In this document: positions 25,400 through 33,245 of the stretch, one piece after another
How the letters are laid out: each line of letters starts with the position of its first letter
Numbering within the stretch: the first letter of the stretch is position 1
Source: Halobacteriovorax sp. JY17
GTDB taxonomy: Bacteria > Bdellovibrionota > Bacteriovoracia > Bacteriovoracales > Bacteriovoracaceae
DNA length: 64,000 nt
NCBI RefSeq assembly: GCF_002753895.1
Contig: NZ_NJER01000002.1
Location: forward strand, 741,990 to 805,989
Direction of reading: 5' to 3'
Translations under genes and position numbers: made by a program
The notes under the pieces: generated by a model
Told to the model about the DNA's origin: nothing
Seen by the model: the letters and a program-made list of their open reading frames with translations, nothing else
Databases searched by the model: none

Positions 25400-26788
25400 A
25401 TGAAGAGTTTTGATGTTGTTGTTATTGGAGCTGGGCCAGGTGGATATGTTGCCGCAATTCGTGCTTCACAACTTGGAAAGAATGTTGCGATTGTTGAAAT
25501 GGATAAGTTTGGTGGAGTTTGTCTAAACCGTGGATGTATTCCAACTAAAGCAGTTCTTAAGTCTGCTCACTCTGTTCACGAAATAGCTGACATGAAAGAC
25601 CTTGGTATCAACGTTGAGTTAAAATCTTTAGACGGTGGACAAGCTGTTAAAAGAGCAAAAGGTATAAGTGATAAAATCTCAAAAGGTGTTGAGTTCTTAA
25701 TGAAGAAGAACAAGATTACTTCTATTGAAGGTAAAGCTATTCTTAAAGACAAGACAACGATTGAAGTTAAGTCTAAGAAAGGTCACACCGAAACAATTAA
25801 AGCGACAAATATTATTCTAGCAACTGGTGCTCATTATAGAAGCTTTCCAGGGCTTGAGCACGATGGGAAGAGACTTATTGGAGCTTGGGAAGCTATTAAG
25901 ATGGAGAAATTACCAAAGTCTATCGGTATCATTGGTGCTGGTGCAATTGGTGTTGAATTTGCCTACTTTTGGAATGCTTTTGGAGTAGATGTTCATATTT
26001 TTGAACTTCAAAAGAATCTTCTTCCAATTGAAGATACTGATTCTTCTAAAGAAGTTGAAAAAGCGTATAAGAAATATGGAATCAAACTCTCTCTTGGAGT
26101 TGAAAAAGTTTCTGCTAAGAATAATGGAAATGATGTAACAATCACTGCTGTAGAGAATGGTAAGACTGTTGATTATAAGTTTGAGATGGGTCTTATCGCT
26201 GTTGGTATGACAGGAAATATTGATGGTATCGGTCTAGAGGCCGCTGGAATTAAAACAGATAGAGGTTTTGTTTCTGTAAACAATATGTATCAAACAAGCG
26301 CTCCAAATGTTTACGCAATTGGTGATCTTGCTGGACCACCTCTTCTTGCACACGCAGCTTCTCACGAAGGTGTTGTCGCGGCAGAACACATTTCAGGACT
26401 TCACCCTCACGCAATCGATGCGATGAATATTGCTGGTTGTACTTACTGTCAGCCTCAGGTGGCTTCAGTTGGTTACACTGAGAGAGCTCTTAAAGAAAAA
26501 GGGATTAAATTTTCGGTTGGTAAAATTCCTTTCCAAGCAAACGGAAAAGCTATGGCCTCAAATGAGACCGCAGGATTTGTTAAAACTCTTATGGGTGAAG
26601 ACGGAGAAATGCTTGGTGCTCATATTGTTGGAACTCAGGCGACTGAACTTATTCATGAGTATGTTCTATTTAGACAAATGGAAGGGATTGATGAAGAGAT
26701 GTTCGCTACAGTTCATCCACACCCAACTCTTGGAGAATTCTTAGCTGAGTCTGTACTAAATGCTAAGGGTAGAAGTTTAAACTTCTAA
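25400..26788 (+). CDS. lpdA: Dihydrolipoyl dehydrogenase (E3)
   Basis: A 462-residue flavoprotein that reoxidises dihydrolipoamide in 2-oxoacid dehydrogenase complexes. FAD motif VVIGAGPGGYVAAI at 7-20, redox disulfide in GGVCLNRGCIPTKA (Cys41, Cys46), NAD motif IGIIGAGAIGVEFAYFW, and active-site HPHPTLGEF near the C-terminus. GAAGGATAC lies before the ATG. It is 36 bases upstream of the E2 gene, so the two form an operon. Confidence 0.95.
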   Translation: MKSFDVVVIGAGPGGYVAAIRASQLGKNVAIVEMDKFGGVCLNRGCIPTKAVLKSAHSVHEIADMKDLGINVELKSLDGGQAVKRAKGISDKISKGVEFLMKKNKITSIEGKAILKDKTTIEVKSKKGHTETIKATNIILATGAHYRSFPGLEHDGKRLIGAWEAIKMEKLPKSIGIIGAGAIGVEFAYFWNAFGVDVHIFELQKNLLPIEDTDSSKEVEKAYKKYGIKLSLGVEKVSAKNNGNDVTITAVENGKTVDYKFEMGLIAVGMTGNIDGIGLEAAGIKTDRGFVSVNNMYQTSAPNVYAIGDLAGPPLLAHAASHEGVVAAEHISGLHPHAIDAMNIAGCTYCQPQVASVGYTERALKEKGIKFSVGKIPFQANGKAMASNETAGFVKTLMGEDGEMLGAHIVGTQATELIHEYVLFRQMEGIDEEMFATVHPHPTLGEFLAESVLNAKGRSLNF

Positions 26789-26824
26789 GGTTTTAATTAA
26801 GTTAATAAAGAATAGGAGACATAT

Positions 26825-28429
26825 ATGAGACACGAAATCGTAATGCCACAAATGGGTGAGTCGATCACAAACGGAACGATCACTAAGTGGCATAAACAAC
26901 CAGGAGATATGGTTGAAATTGACGAGATTCTTTTAGAGATCTCTACAGATAAAGTTGAATCAGAAATCCCTTCTCCAATCGCTGGAAAAGTTGTCGAAGT
27001 TATCTACCCAGAGGGAGATACGATTGACGTAGGAATTCTAATCGCTGTTATTGATGATGATGCTAATGCAACTGTTGGTGGATCAGCTCCGGCTGCTTCT
27101 GCACCAGCGGGAGCTCCTGCATCTTCTGTGTCAGCAACGCCTGTTGCAGGTAGTGAAAGAATGGACGTTGTAATGCCACAAATGGGTGAGTCTATTACAA
27201 ACGGAACGATTACTAAGTGGCATAAGCAACCAGGTGATATGGTTGAAATTGACGAAATTCTCTTAGAGATTTCTACTGACAAAGTAGAGTCTGAAATTCC
27301 TTCTCCTGTAGCAGGAAGAGTGGAAGAAGTTCTCTTCGCTGAAGGTGAGACTATTGATGTTGGGATTAAGATTGCTTCTATTGAGCAAAACTTAGATGTT
27401 CCATTTGGACAGAGTGGAGCAGCAGCGACATCAACTCCTGCACAAGCAACTTCAACACCTGCGGCGACAACTCAAGCTCCAGCAGCGAGTACAAACTCAG
27501 GAGAGAGAAGATTCTATACTCCTCTCGTTAAGGCACTTGCTACTAAGCATGGTGTTGCGCTTTCAGAATTAGCAAATATCTCTGGAAGTGGAGCAGCTGG
27601 AAGAGTTAATAAAGCTGACTTCATGAATTTCTTAAATAATAGAGGATCTGCACCAGCAGCAAGACCTGCAGCAGCGAGTGCTCCTGCGGCTCCTGTAAAA
27701 TCTTCTGTTCCAGCATTCTCTTCAACTGATAGAGTTGAAATTGTTCCAATGGACAATATGAGAAAAGCAATCGCTAAGAATATGATCGCTTCGAAGATGA
27801 CTTCACCACACGTGAATTCAATTGATGAAACAGATATGACAAATATCTTTAAGTTTAGAGAAGGCTTTAAAAATGAATTCAAAAAACAAGAGGGCTTCTC
27901 CCTTACTTATACTCACTTTATTCTCTACGCACTTGTACAAGCGCTTAAAGAATTCCCTGTTGTTAATGCATCTATAGATGGTGACAATATTGTTTACAAG
28001 AAAGACGTTAATCTAGGTTGTGCAGTAGCAGTTCCGGGGAACGGTCTAGTTGTTCCAGTAATTAAAGGTGCTGATAATCTTAATATTAGAGGAATTGCTA
28101 GAAAGTTAGATGAACTTGTTCAAAAGGCAAGAGCAAAGAAGCTTACAATGGATGATATGAGTGGAGGTACTTATACTTTTACTAATAACGGTTCATTTGG
28201 AATTCTTGCTGCAACACCAGTAATTCTTCAGCCTCAATTAGCAATCTTTTGTGTAGGTACAATGAAAAAGCGTCCAATTGTTACTGAAGATGATGCGATT
28301 GCAATTCGCCAGATGATGTACGCAACTCACACTTATGATCATAGACTGATTGATGGAGAAGTTGGTTCTAAGTTCTTAAGACACGTAATCAATACGCTTG
28401 AGACTACTGATTGGGCACAATTATTCTAA
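26825..28429 (+). CDS. 2-oxoacid dehydrogenase E2 acyltransferase with two lipoyl domains
   Basis: A 534-residue protein. Two lipoyl domains (about 1-75 and 113-190) each contain the lipoylated Lys in EISTDKVESEIPSP. Ala/Pro/Thr linkers separate them from an E3/E1-binding domain (about 230-270, YTPLVKALATKHGV) and the catalytic domain (about 300-534) with HTYDHRLIDGEVG carrying the HxxxDG site. MPQMGESI is typical of 2-oxoglutarate or branched-chain E2 rather than pyruvate E2, but specificity is not certain. No E1 gene is adjacent. TAGGAG precedes the ATG. Confidence 0.92.
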   Translation: MRHEIVMPQMGESITNGTITKWHKQPGDMVEIDEILLEISTDKVESEIPSPIAGKVVEVIYPEGDTIDVGILIAVIDDDANATVGGSAPAASAPAGAPASSVSATPVAGSERMDVVMPQMGESITNGTITKWHKQPGDMVEIDEILLEISTDKVESEIPSPVAGRVEEVLFAEGETIDVGIKIASIEQNLDVPFGQSGAAATSTPAQATSTPAATTQAPAASTNSGERRFYTPLVKALATKHGVALSELANISGSGAAGRVNKADFMNFLNNRGSAPAARPAAASAPAAPVKSSVPAFSSTDRVEIVPMDNMRKAIAKNMIASKMTSPHVNSIDETDMTNIFKFREGFKNEFKKQEGFSLTYTHFILYALVQALKEFPVVNASIDGDNIVYKKDVNLGCAVAVPGNGLVVPVIKGADNLNIRGIARKLDELVQKARAKKLTMDDMSGGTYTFTNNGSFGILAATPVILQPQLAIFCVGTMKKRPIVTEDDAIAIRQMMYATHTYDHRLIDGEVGSKFLRHVINTLETTDWAQLF

Positions 28430-28450
28430 TTAAGATTTAAAGTTTACTAT

Positions 28451-28479
28451 AAAAAAGCCCTCGTTCTGAGGGCTTTTTT
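28451..28479. terminator. Bidirectional terminator after lpd-E2 operon
   Basis: AAAAAAGCCCTC, loop GTTCT, GAGGGCTTTTTT. It serves the E2 gene and the converging minus-strand gene ending at 28488. Confidence 0.9.
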
Positions 28480-28487
28480 TATTATAA

Positions 28488-28964
28488 TTATTCTACTTCT
28501 CTGTATGCACAGTAATTTTCTTTTTCCCAGCTAGTACCAAACTTTTCACTATAAGATCTGTAAGTATCAATGACTAGACGACTTCCTGTAAATTCTAAGT
28601 GTAGCTGACTTTTAGATTTAGCCGCTCCAAGTCTTCCGAATTTGATTTCTTTAGAGACAAAAATTCTATTATTATTTCTTTCTGCATTATACTTTGTCTT
28701 TGTTCTTGTTCCATGTGAAGTATTCATATCTCTATGTACTTGAGCTCCTTCATTAATATTTTCAATTACAACTTCACCTTCAGCAGAGTCCTTATTGAAA
28801 TAAGCTCCCATAACATCTGATAATGTTAAACTTATTTGATTCTCTTTCTCTGTGAGTAGCATCTCTTGAGGGCAATCCGTAGTATCAGAACTAATAAGTT
28901 TATATTGATAATCTTGAGCAAAAGTAGAACTCATTAGAGTTACGAAGATAGTAAGTACTTTCAT
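28488..28964 (-). CDS. Small exported protein of unknown function
   Basis: A 158-residue protein with a signal peptide (MKVLTIFVTLMSSTFAQ). Mature beta-rich sequence with Cys in DTTDCPQEM and at the end (NYCAYREVE), likely forming a disulfide, which fits a periplasmic or secreted location. The centre is Asn/Arg/Lys-rich (KTKYNAERNNNRIFVS). The family is not recognised. TGGAGAAA lies upstream of the ATG. It is divergent from the next gene, also a small exported protein. Confidence 0.72.
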   Translation of the reverse strand: MKVLTIFVTLMSSTFAQDYQYKLISSDTTDCPQEMLLTEKENQISLTLSDVMGAYFNKDSAEGEVVIENINEGAQVHRDMNTSHGTRTKTKYNAERNNNRIFVSKEIKFGRLGAAKSKSQLHLEFTGSRLVIDTYRSYSEKFGTSWEKENYCAYREVE

Positions 28965-29129
28965 TTTTATTTCTCCATTATTGTTTTCTTAATTATGCAT
29001 TTAGTATCATGCTTAATAAGCACGAATCAGTAGCAGTGTAATAAAGATAAGAAGAATGAAAAAATTATAATAGATATTCTGCATCTATTCCTTCAATGCT
29101 AGAAAAGAGAAAAAAACTAAGGATATCTC

Positions 29130-29513
29130 ATGTACAAATCTCTATTATTTCTTGTATTTATATTTTCTCTAAACTCTGGAGCCAGAATAATCTCTCCAGA
29201 GCAAGTTATTGGCTTCTCTGACTCAAGTTTTAACTATAATTCTCAGGAAGAAGCTACTCAGGCTACTTTTTGTTTTCTTGGAGACTTTGAAACAACTTGT
29301 GAAGAAATCAAGAACGCTGCTTATAGAATGAATGGAGCTTACTATCAAGGCGCTCATGATAAAATTGAACTTCTTAAGTGTGAGTTAAGTTTTGGTGATT
29401 CTCACTATCAAGAAGACGAAGTTAAAGTGAGTTACGAGTTAACAGATGATTATGGTGGATATTTTTCAGTAACAAGAGCGATTAAGAGCTGTAAGCGTAG
29501 TCGGTTACTATAA
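29130..29513 (+). CDS. Small exported protein of unknown function
   Basis: A 127-residue protein with signal peptide MYKSLLFLVFIFSLNSGA. The mature part holds four Cys (ATFCFLGDFETTCEE, LLKCELSF, IKSCKRS), consistent with two disulfides outside the cytoplasm. The family is not recognised. AAGGATATCTC precedes the ATG and a terminator follows. Confidence 0.72.
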   Translation: MYKSLLFLVFIFSLNSGARIISPEQVIGFSDSSFNYNSQEEATQATFCFLGDFETTCEEIKNAAYRMNGAYYQGAHDKIELLKCELSFGDSHYQEDEVKVSYELTDDYGGYFSVTRAIKSCKRSRLL

Positions 29514-29527
29514 TTCTAGAAATGACA

Positions 29528-29545
29528 GGCCCACAAAAGTGGGCC
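29528..29545. terminator. Terminator between converging small-protein genes
   Basis: GGCCCAC, loop AAAA, GTGGGCC, followed by TTTTTATTT on the plus strand. It serves the 127-residue gene; the weaker opposite T-run may also help the beta-helix gene. Confidence 0.82.
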
Positions 29546-29552
29546 TTTTTAT

Positions 29553-29993
29553 TTAATAGTATTCGCCTGAGCTGTAAGTCGCATCATACATTCTTGCAAC
29601 ACCGTGAACGCGAACATTGCCCTTGAGTCCTGCAAACCCATAGATCATACTGTCGCCGTATACTCTGGCATTATCCCAAACACCTGCTTCTTCAAAAACT
29701 TGGGCATTTTCAAATACGATAGCATTTCCCCAGACTCTTGCATTGTCATATACCTTGGCGTGATCTTTAATGATGGCATTTCCTGTTATTTGAGCACTAT
29801 TTAAGATCTGAGCATAGTCGCAAATTTGAACACCTTTACCGATATAGGCCATTTTTGAGACTCTAGCTGTTTCAGCTACGAATCCACCAATTTCTTCTCC
29901 GTGATTGATGTGAAAATCGCCACTCGCTCCACCACAAGGTTGAGTCGTCGCAAGAATAGGTAATGAGAATAAGAATAGAACTAAAGCTTTCAT
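29553..29993 (-). CDS. Exported left-handed beta-helix (hexapeptide-like) repeat protein
   Basis: A 146-residue protein with signal peptide MKALVLFLFSLPILA. From about residue 40 to 140 it is a chain of short repeats of the type AxVxxNAxV (AQITGNAIIKDHAKVYDNA, ARVWGNAIVFENAQVFEEA), the pattern of parallel beta-helix transferase repeats. No transferase domain is present. Secreted repeats without an enzyme domain suggest a structural or binding role. Met3 (29993) is the better start: AAAAAAGG lies six bases before it, whereas the ATG at 29999 abuts that ribosome site. Confidence 0.78.
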   Translation of the reverse strand: MKALVLFLFSLPILATTQPCGGASGDFHINHGEEIGGFVAETARVSKMAYIGKGVQICDYAQILNSAQITGNAIIKDHAKVYDNARVWGNAIVFENAQVFEEAGVWDNARVYGDSMIYGFAGLKGNVRVHGVARMYDATYSSGEYY

Positions 29994-30107
29994 AAACATC
30001 CTTTTTTATAAATTTAAGAAAATTATAAGCAAGGATTAGTTAAATGTAAATTTGATGAATTGAGTTTTAGAGACTACCATACTTATATATCAATTCTTTG
30101 GAGAGTT

Positions 30108-30848
30108 ATGAAGGTCTTGCTTTTTATTTCATTAGTTCTTTTATCATCTTGTGCAACCAGAAAGAGGACTGCGCTAGATTTTGATTTTACTCTCTCTGAT
30201 GATTCTAAAGAGTCTCTCACTCTTTGGGCAACGAATTACTATACTCCTATTTTTCAAGCAAGAATGAATGGGATTCCCTTAAAGGATCTCGGCGAAAATT
30301 CACTAGTAAATGGAGTTTACCCCGTTCTTCTGACTAAGAAGGAGTGGTGTTTTTCAGCAATGGAAGGCTCTGTTGCTATAAAATTTCCTGGTGGAGATCA
30401 AAAGACTTTTAACTATGCAGGAAAGACTTCTAGACAAGTGGATTGCTCACCGTTCTTTGGAGAAGACTTTCCTGAGACAGATAAAGTTCGCTTTAGGGCG
30501 GCCAATAGCCGTTGGGGAGATGGAGTTCAAAACTATTCTCTTATTCCTTATCGCACGATTGCCGTTGATCCAAAATTTATTCCCTTCGGAAGCGTCATCT
30601 ATATTCCAGAGGCTAAAGGCGTAAAATTCATGTGGGTTGGAAAGCAATTTACACACGATGGATTCTTTTTCGCTGGAGATAGGGGAGGAGCAATTAAAGG
30701 TCCCCATATTGATGTCTTTACTGGAAACTCAAAAAACCACGAATTTTCCTTTATAGGAAATCGTAAGAGTAAAACTTTTGAAGCTTTTAAGATTGAAGAT
30801 GATGAGGTGATAGAAGATCTTACGAGATTACATAAGATCTTCTATTAG
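30108..30848 (+). CDS. 3D-domain (MltA-like) lipoprotein
   Basis: About 246 residues. The ATG at 30108 has GGAGAG upstream and opens a lipoprotein signal (MKVLLFISLVLLSSCAT); an upstream in-frame TTG is ignored. The C-terminal half has YRTIAVDPKFIPFGSVIYIP and FFFAGDRGGAIKGPHIDVF, with the conserved Asp residues of the 3D domain in MltA and related murein-acting proteins. The MltA barrel domain is only partly evident (WATNYYTPIF is similar to its start). Action on peptidoglycan in the periplasm is probable. Confidence 0.78.
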   Translation: MKVLLFISLVLLSSCATRKRTALDFDFTLSDDSKESLTLWATNYYTPIFQARMNGIPLKDLGENSLVNGVYPVLLTKKEWCFSAMEGSVAIKFPGGDQKTFNYAGKTSRQVDCSPFFGEDFPETDKVRFRAANSRWGDGVQNYSLIPYRTIAVDPKFIPFGSVIYIPEAKGVKFMWVGKQFTHDGFFFAGDRGGAIKGPHIDVFTGNSKNHEFSFIGNRKSKTFEAFKIEDDEVIEDLTRLHKIFY

Positions 30849-30850
30849 TA

Positions 30851-31255
30851 TTATTCTTGAACTTTAAAAGACCCAAGAACAGACTCATCACTTGAGTTTA
30901 CAAAACGAATTTCCCACCATCCCATCATCTTTCTTAAGAAGATTTCTGTGACTAAGTAATTTCCATTCGCTAGCTCTGTTGTAATGACAGGCCTTGTTCC
31001 GTGTTGCATATTTGGCATAATCATCCAAGGAAGAATCTCAACCTCTTCTTTGGGGATTGCTGTTTCAGTAGCATCGTCAGCATCAAAGAATCTTACTTCT
31101 AATTCTGAGAAATTTCTCTCCGCTCCAGAGTTTAGAAATGGTCCCTTTGTCCATTGGTATGCAACACAAGTGTTGCTCTCTTCTAAGAAGACATCGCAAT
31201 TTGCAAATGAAAGTGTTGAAAGTGAAAAAATCATAAGGGCTAAAATAGCGTTCAT
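30851..31255 (-). CDS. Exported YtkA/FixH-like protein with MPNMQHG motif
   Basis: About 134 residues from ATG 31255 (AGGAGAATAT upstream), with signal peptide MNAILALMIFSLSTLSFANC. It holds an Ig-like beta pattern, WMIMPNMQHG and a final WWEIRF strand, matching YtkA/FixH-like domains. The Met/His-rich motif may bind copper, by analogy with other periplasmic Met-His sites; this is inference. It follows the barrel-like gene, overlapping only in its unused longer frame. Confidence 0.68.
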   Translation of the reverse strand: MNAILALMIFSLSTLSFANCDVFLEESNTCVAYQWTKGPFLNSGAERNFSELEVRFFDADDATETAIPKEEVEILPWMIMPNMQHGTRPVITTELANGNYLVTEIFLRKMMGWWEIRFVNSSDESVLGSFKVQE

Positions 31256-31263
31256 ATATTCTC

Positions 31264-32160
31264 CTATAATGGCCATCGCTCAAGCCAGCTGATGGCAATT
31301 GTTCTTGATAAGGTTGTGTTCTCTGTTGATCCTAAAATTGTCTGGTCTGTATAGCTAAGATTAAATGTAGAATCATTTATCATGTAGGCAAGTCCTAGCT
31401 CAAAATCCCAGTACTCTTCTCGGTTAGAGTTTTGTCGTAAATTATTTATGGTAATCTCTTTGTCGTTATAGTGATTTCTAGTGACTCCGATAGATGTTCT
31501 AATTGCTCCATTATTTGGAGAGTAGCCAATACTGAACCCTTGAGAGTCCGCACTAGATTCTGCTATGGAAGTTTTACCGATTTCTTCTTTATAAAGGTAT
31601 CTATACTCGCTAAAAAATTGCCAATCAATACTTTTAAAAATTTTTGAGAAGACTAGGCCAAGAGCACTACTGTATTGCCCTTTTCCTGAGACATCTGTTA
31701 GAAGCGTCGTCGTTGTTTCAAAGTTGGACTTTCCTGTGGGAAAAGTCTGTTTGAAATAGATAAAGCCCCTTGGCTTCCAGACGGAATAAAATTTCTCAGG
31801 AAGATATTCGTAAGTAATACTTAGATCAGCATCTCCTAAGAGAGTCTTTGATTCTTTGACAGACTTATCTGAATTATCTTTATGAATAAGACTTATTCCT
31901 CCGCCTATTTGGAAAAGTGGTGAGAGGAGATAAGCTCCTTTAAAAGAAGTTGTAAGAGTTTGGTACTTTTTGCTATTGGCGTAGAAAACACTTTGATCTT
32001 TAGCATAAGTTCTACCGACGACTTTTCCTAGTGATTGCGCTACTGAGAATTGCGCTCCATTATCACCAGTAATGAGAGAAGGAAGCGCTGAGCTTCCTCC
32101 ACAGCAAGCTGCACCGAAGGCATTTACTTGAAATAATATAAGGAGTAGAAAAATCTTCAT
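31264..32160 (-). CDS. Probable outer membrane beta-barrel protein with CCGG N-terminus
   Basis: A 298-residue protein with signal peptide MKIFLLLILFQVNAFGA, then ACCGGSSALPSLITGD. The rest shows alternating hydrophobic/polar strands with many aromatic girdle residues (FKGAYLLSPLFQIGGGISLIH, YSSALGLVFSKIF, WDFELGLAYMIND) typical of an outer membrane barrel. The paired Cys directly after cleavage suggests metal or thiol chemistry. It overlaps the upstream YtkA-like lipoprotein by four bases. The exact family is not recognised. Confidence 0.62.
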   Translation of the reverse strand: MKIFLLLILFQVNAFGAACCGGSSALPSLITGDNGAQFSVAQSLGKVVGRTYAKDQSVFYANSKKYQTLTTSFKGAYLLSPLFQIGGGISLIHKDNSDKSVKESKTLLGDADLSITYEYLPEKFYSVWKPRGFIYFKQTFPTGKSNFETTTTLLTDVSGKGQYSSALGLVFSKIFKSIDWQFFSEYRYLYKEEIGKTSIAESSADSQGFSIGYSPNNGAIRTSIGVTRNHYNDKEITINNLRQNSNREEYWDFELGLAYMINDSTFNLSYTDQTILGSTENTTLSRTIAISWLERWPL

Positions 32161-32612
32161 AGAGAAAGTTCGACCTTTGTTGAATCAGATAAGTTACTTC
32201 CCTCGTAAAGTTGAATATTTAAATCCCAATCTCCACCCATATTGAAATAGAGCTCTCTTTGAATGTAGACGCCTTTAGAGAGTCTCTCTGTGTATCCATC
32301 ATCTGCAGTGCCGTGACCCATCGAAGGCATCCATCCCCAGTTATAGAAAGCATATTGAGACGGAAGATCTGTAAGCTCTCCGTTTGAATCTTGAACGATA
32401 ATCATAAAACTATTTTCTAAGCTAGGGTCTCCGTAAGGACCTTTTAGCCAATTGATTTTTAAATAGAGGTTAAGACTTTTAAACGAGAGGCTAGAAGCTA
32501 CAGCATTTGTTCCTTGGGTTATTTGATCTTTTTCATTTTCATGATTAAAGAGAGGAGACTTTCCACAAGAAGTAAGAGCTAGAAGTATAAATGCAATTAA
32601 AAGAATTTTCAT
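32157..32612 (-). CDS. YtkA-like lipoprotein with MPSMGHG motif
   Basis: A 151-residue lipoprotein (LLALTSCGKS lipobox). The mature part has WGWMPSMGHGTADDGYTERLSKG and YFNMGGDWDLNIQLYE, the YtkA-like fold seen also in the 134-residue gene downstream. The shared MPxMxHG element in both suggests the same ligand, perhaps copper. It lies three bases downstream of the thioredoxin-like gene's stop and overlaps the barrel gene, so it is inside one operon. Confidence 0.7.
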   Translation of the reverse strand: MKILLIAFILLALTSCGKSPLFNHENEKDQITQGTNAVASSLSFKSLNLYLKINWLKGPYGDPSLENSFMIIVQDSNGELTDLPSQYAFYNWGWMPSMGHGTADDGYTERLSKGVYIQRELYFNMGGDWDLNIQLYEGSNLSDSTKVELSL

Positions 32613-32615
32613 TTC

Positions 32616-33140
32616 TTACCTTACTATATAGCAGCCAAGTGCCTTGGCAAATTTGAGTTGAACATCTCTTCGCTTAGAAATATCTTCAAGTGCGTTCTTT
32701 AGATAGAATCTCTTGGCCCTTGCTGGATCAACACTATTAGTAACTCCTCCGTGAAAGAGGATTTCATTTTTCGCGTCTAGTACAAAGACGTGAGGAGTTT
32801 TAGTAGCTTTAAATTGATCTGCTATTTTCATGTCGGCATCATAAGCGATAGGGAAATTTAAATTTCCAAATTCCTTCTTCGCATCTTCAAAACTCTCGTT
32901 ACTATTTGAGTGGACTCCCAGAAATTGAAACTCTGGGTACTGCTTACTTAAAGTTTGGAGATAGGGAACACTCTTCTTAGTACATGGACAAGAAGCACTT
33001 AAAAAGAAAATTACAGACTTCCTATTTTTTAAATTTAATGAACTAACTTTCTTTCCATCTAGTAAGGTTGAGCTTAATAGTGGAGCTTCAAGAGCAAGGG
33101 AGTTGATCGATAAGAGAAGTAGTAAGAGTGTAAATTTCAT
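32616..33140 (-). CDS. Exported thioredoxin-like (redoxin) protein with CPC site
   Basis: About 174 residues. MKFTLLLLLLSINSLA is a signal peptide, so ATG 33140 is chosen; the ATG at 33176 lies inside a palindrome and would add a hydrophilic extension. The redoxin/AlkA fold is shown by VIFFLSASCPCTKKSVPYL, FQFLGVHSN, the cis-Pro TKTPHVFVLD and ILFHGG. The site is CPC rather than CxxC. It likely reduces or transfers to periplasmic partners in the operon, divergent from the RegB/RegA pair. Confidence 0.78.
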   Translation of the reverse strand: MKFTLLLLLLSINSLALEAPLLSSTLLDGKKVSSLNLKNRKSVIFFLSASCPCTKKSVPYLQTLSKQYPEFQFLGVHSNSNESFEDAKKEFGNLNFPIAYDADMKIADQFKATKTPHVFVLDAKNEILFHGGVTNSVDPARAKRFYLKNALEDISKRRDVQLKFAKALGCYIVR

Positions 33141-33174
33141 GGATTCTATATATAACGCAGAGGCTAGATCGTCC

Positions 33175-33193
33175 ATGCAACATATTGTTGCAT
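33175..33193. promoter_or_regulatory. 19-base palindrome between redoxin operon and regB
   Basis: ATGCAACATATTGTTGCAT: eight-base arms around TAT. Its centre lies about 50 bases before the expected regB transcription start and just upstream of the -35 box, an activator-like position. The GCAAC/GTTGC arms are compatible with the loose GCGNC/GNCGC pattern described for RegA-family sites, but not a strict match. Confidence 0.5.
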
Positions 33194-33198
33194 AACTA

Positions 33199-33227
33199 TT
33201 TACAGGGCAAGCCCCTTTACTTATATT
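33199..33227 (+). promoter_or_regulatory. Promoter of regB-regA
   Basis: TTTACA (-35, 33199-33204), 17-base spacer, TATATT (-10, 33222-33227). Both boxes match the consensus at five of six positions, and the start codon follows 18 bases later behind GGAAAG. Confidence 0.6.
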
Positions 33228-33245
33228 GGTTTGAAATAGGAAAGT

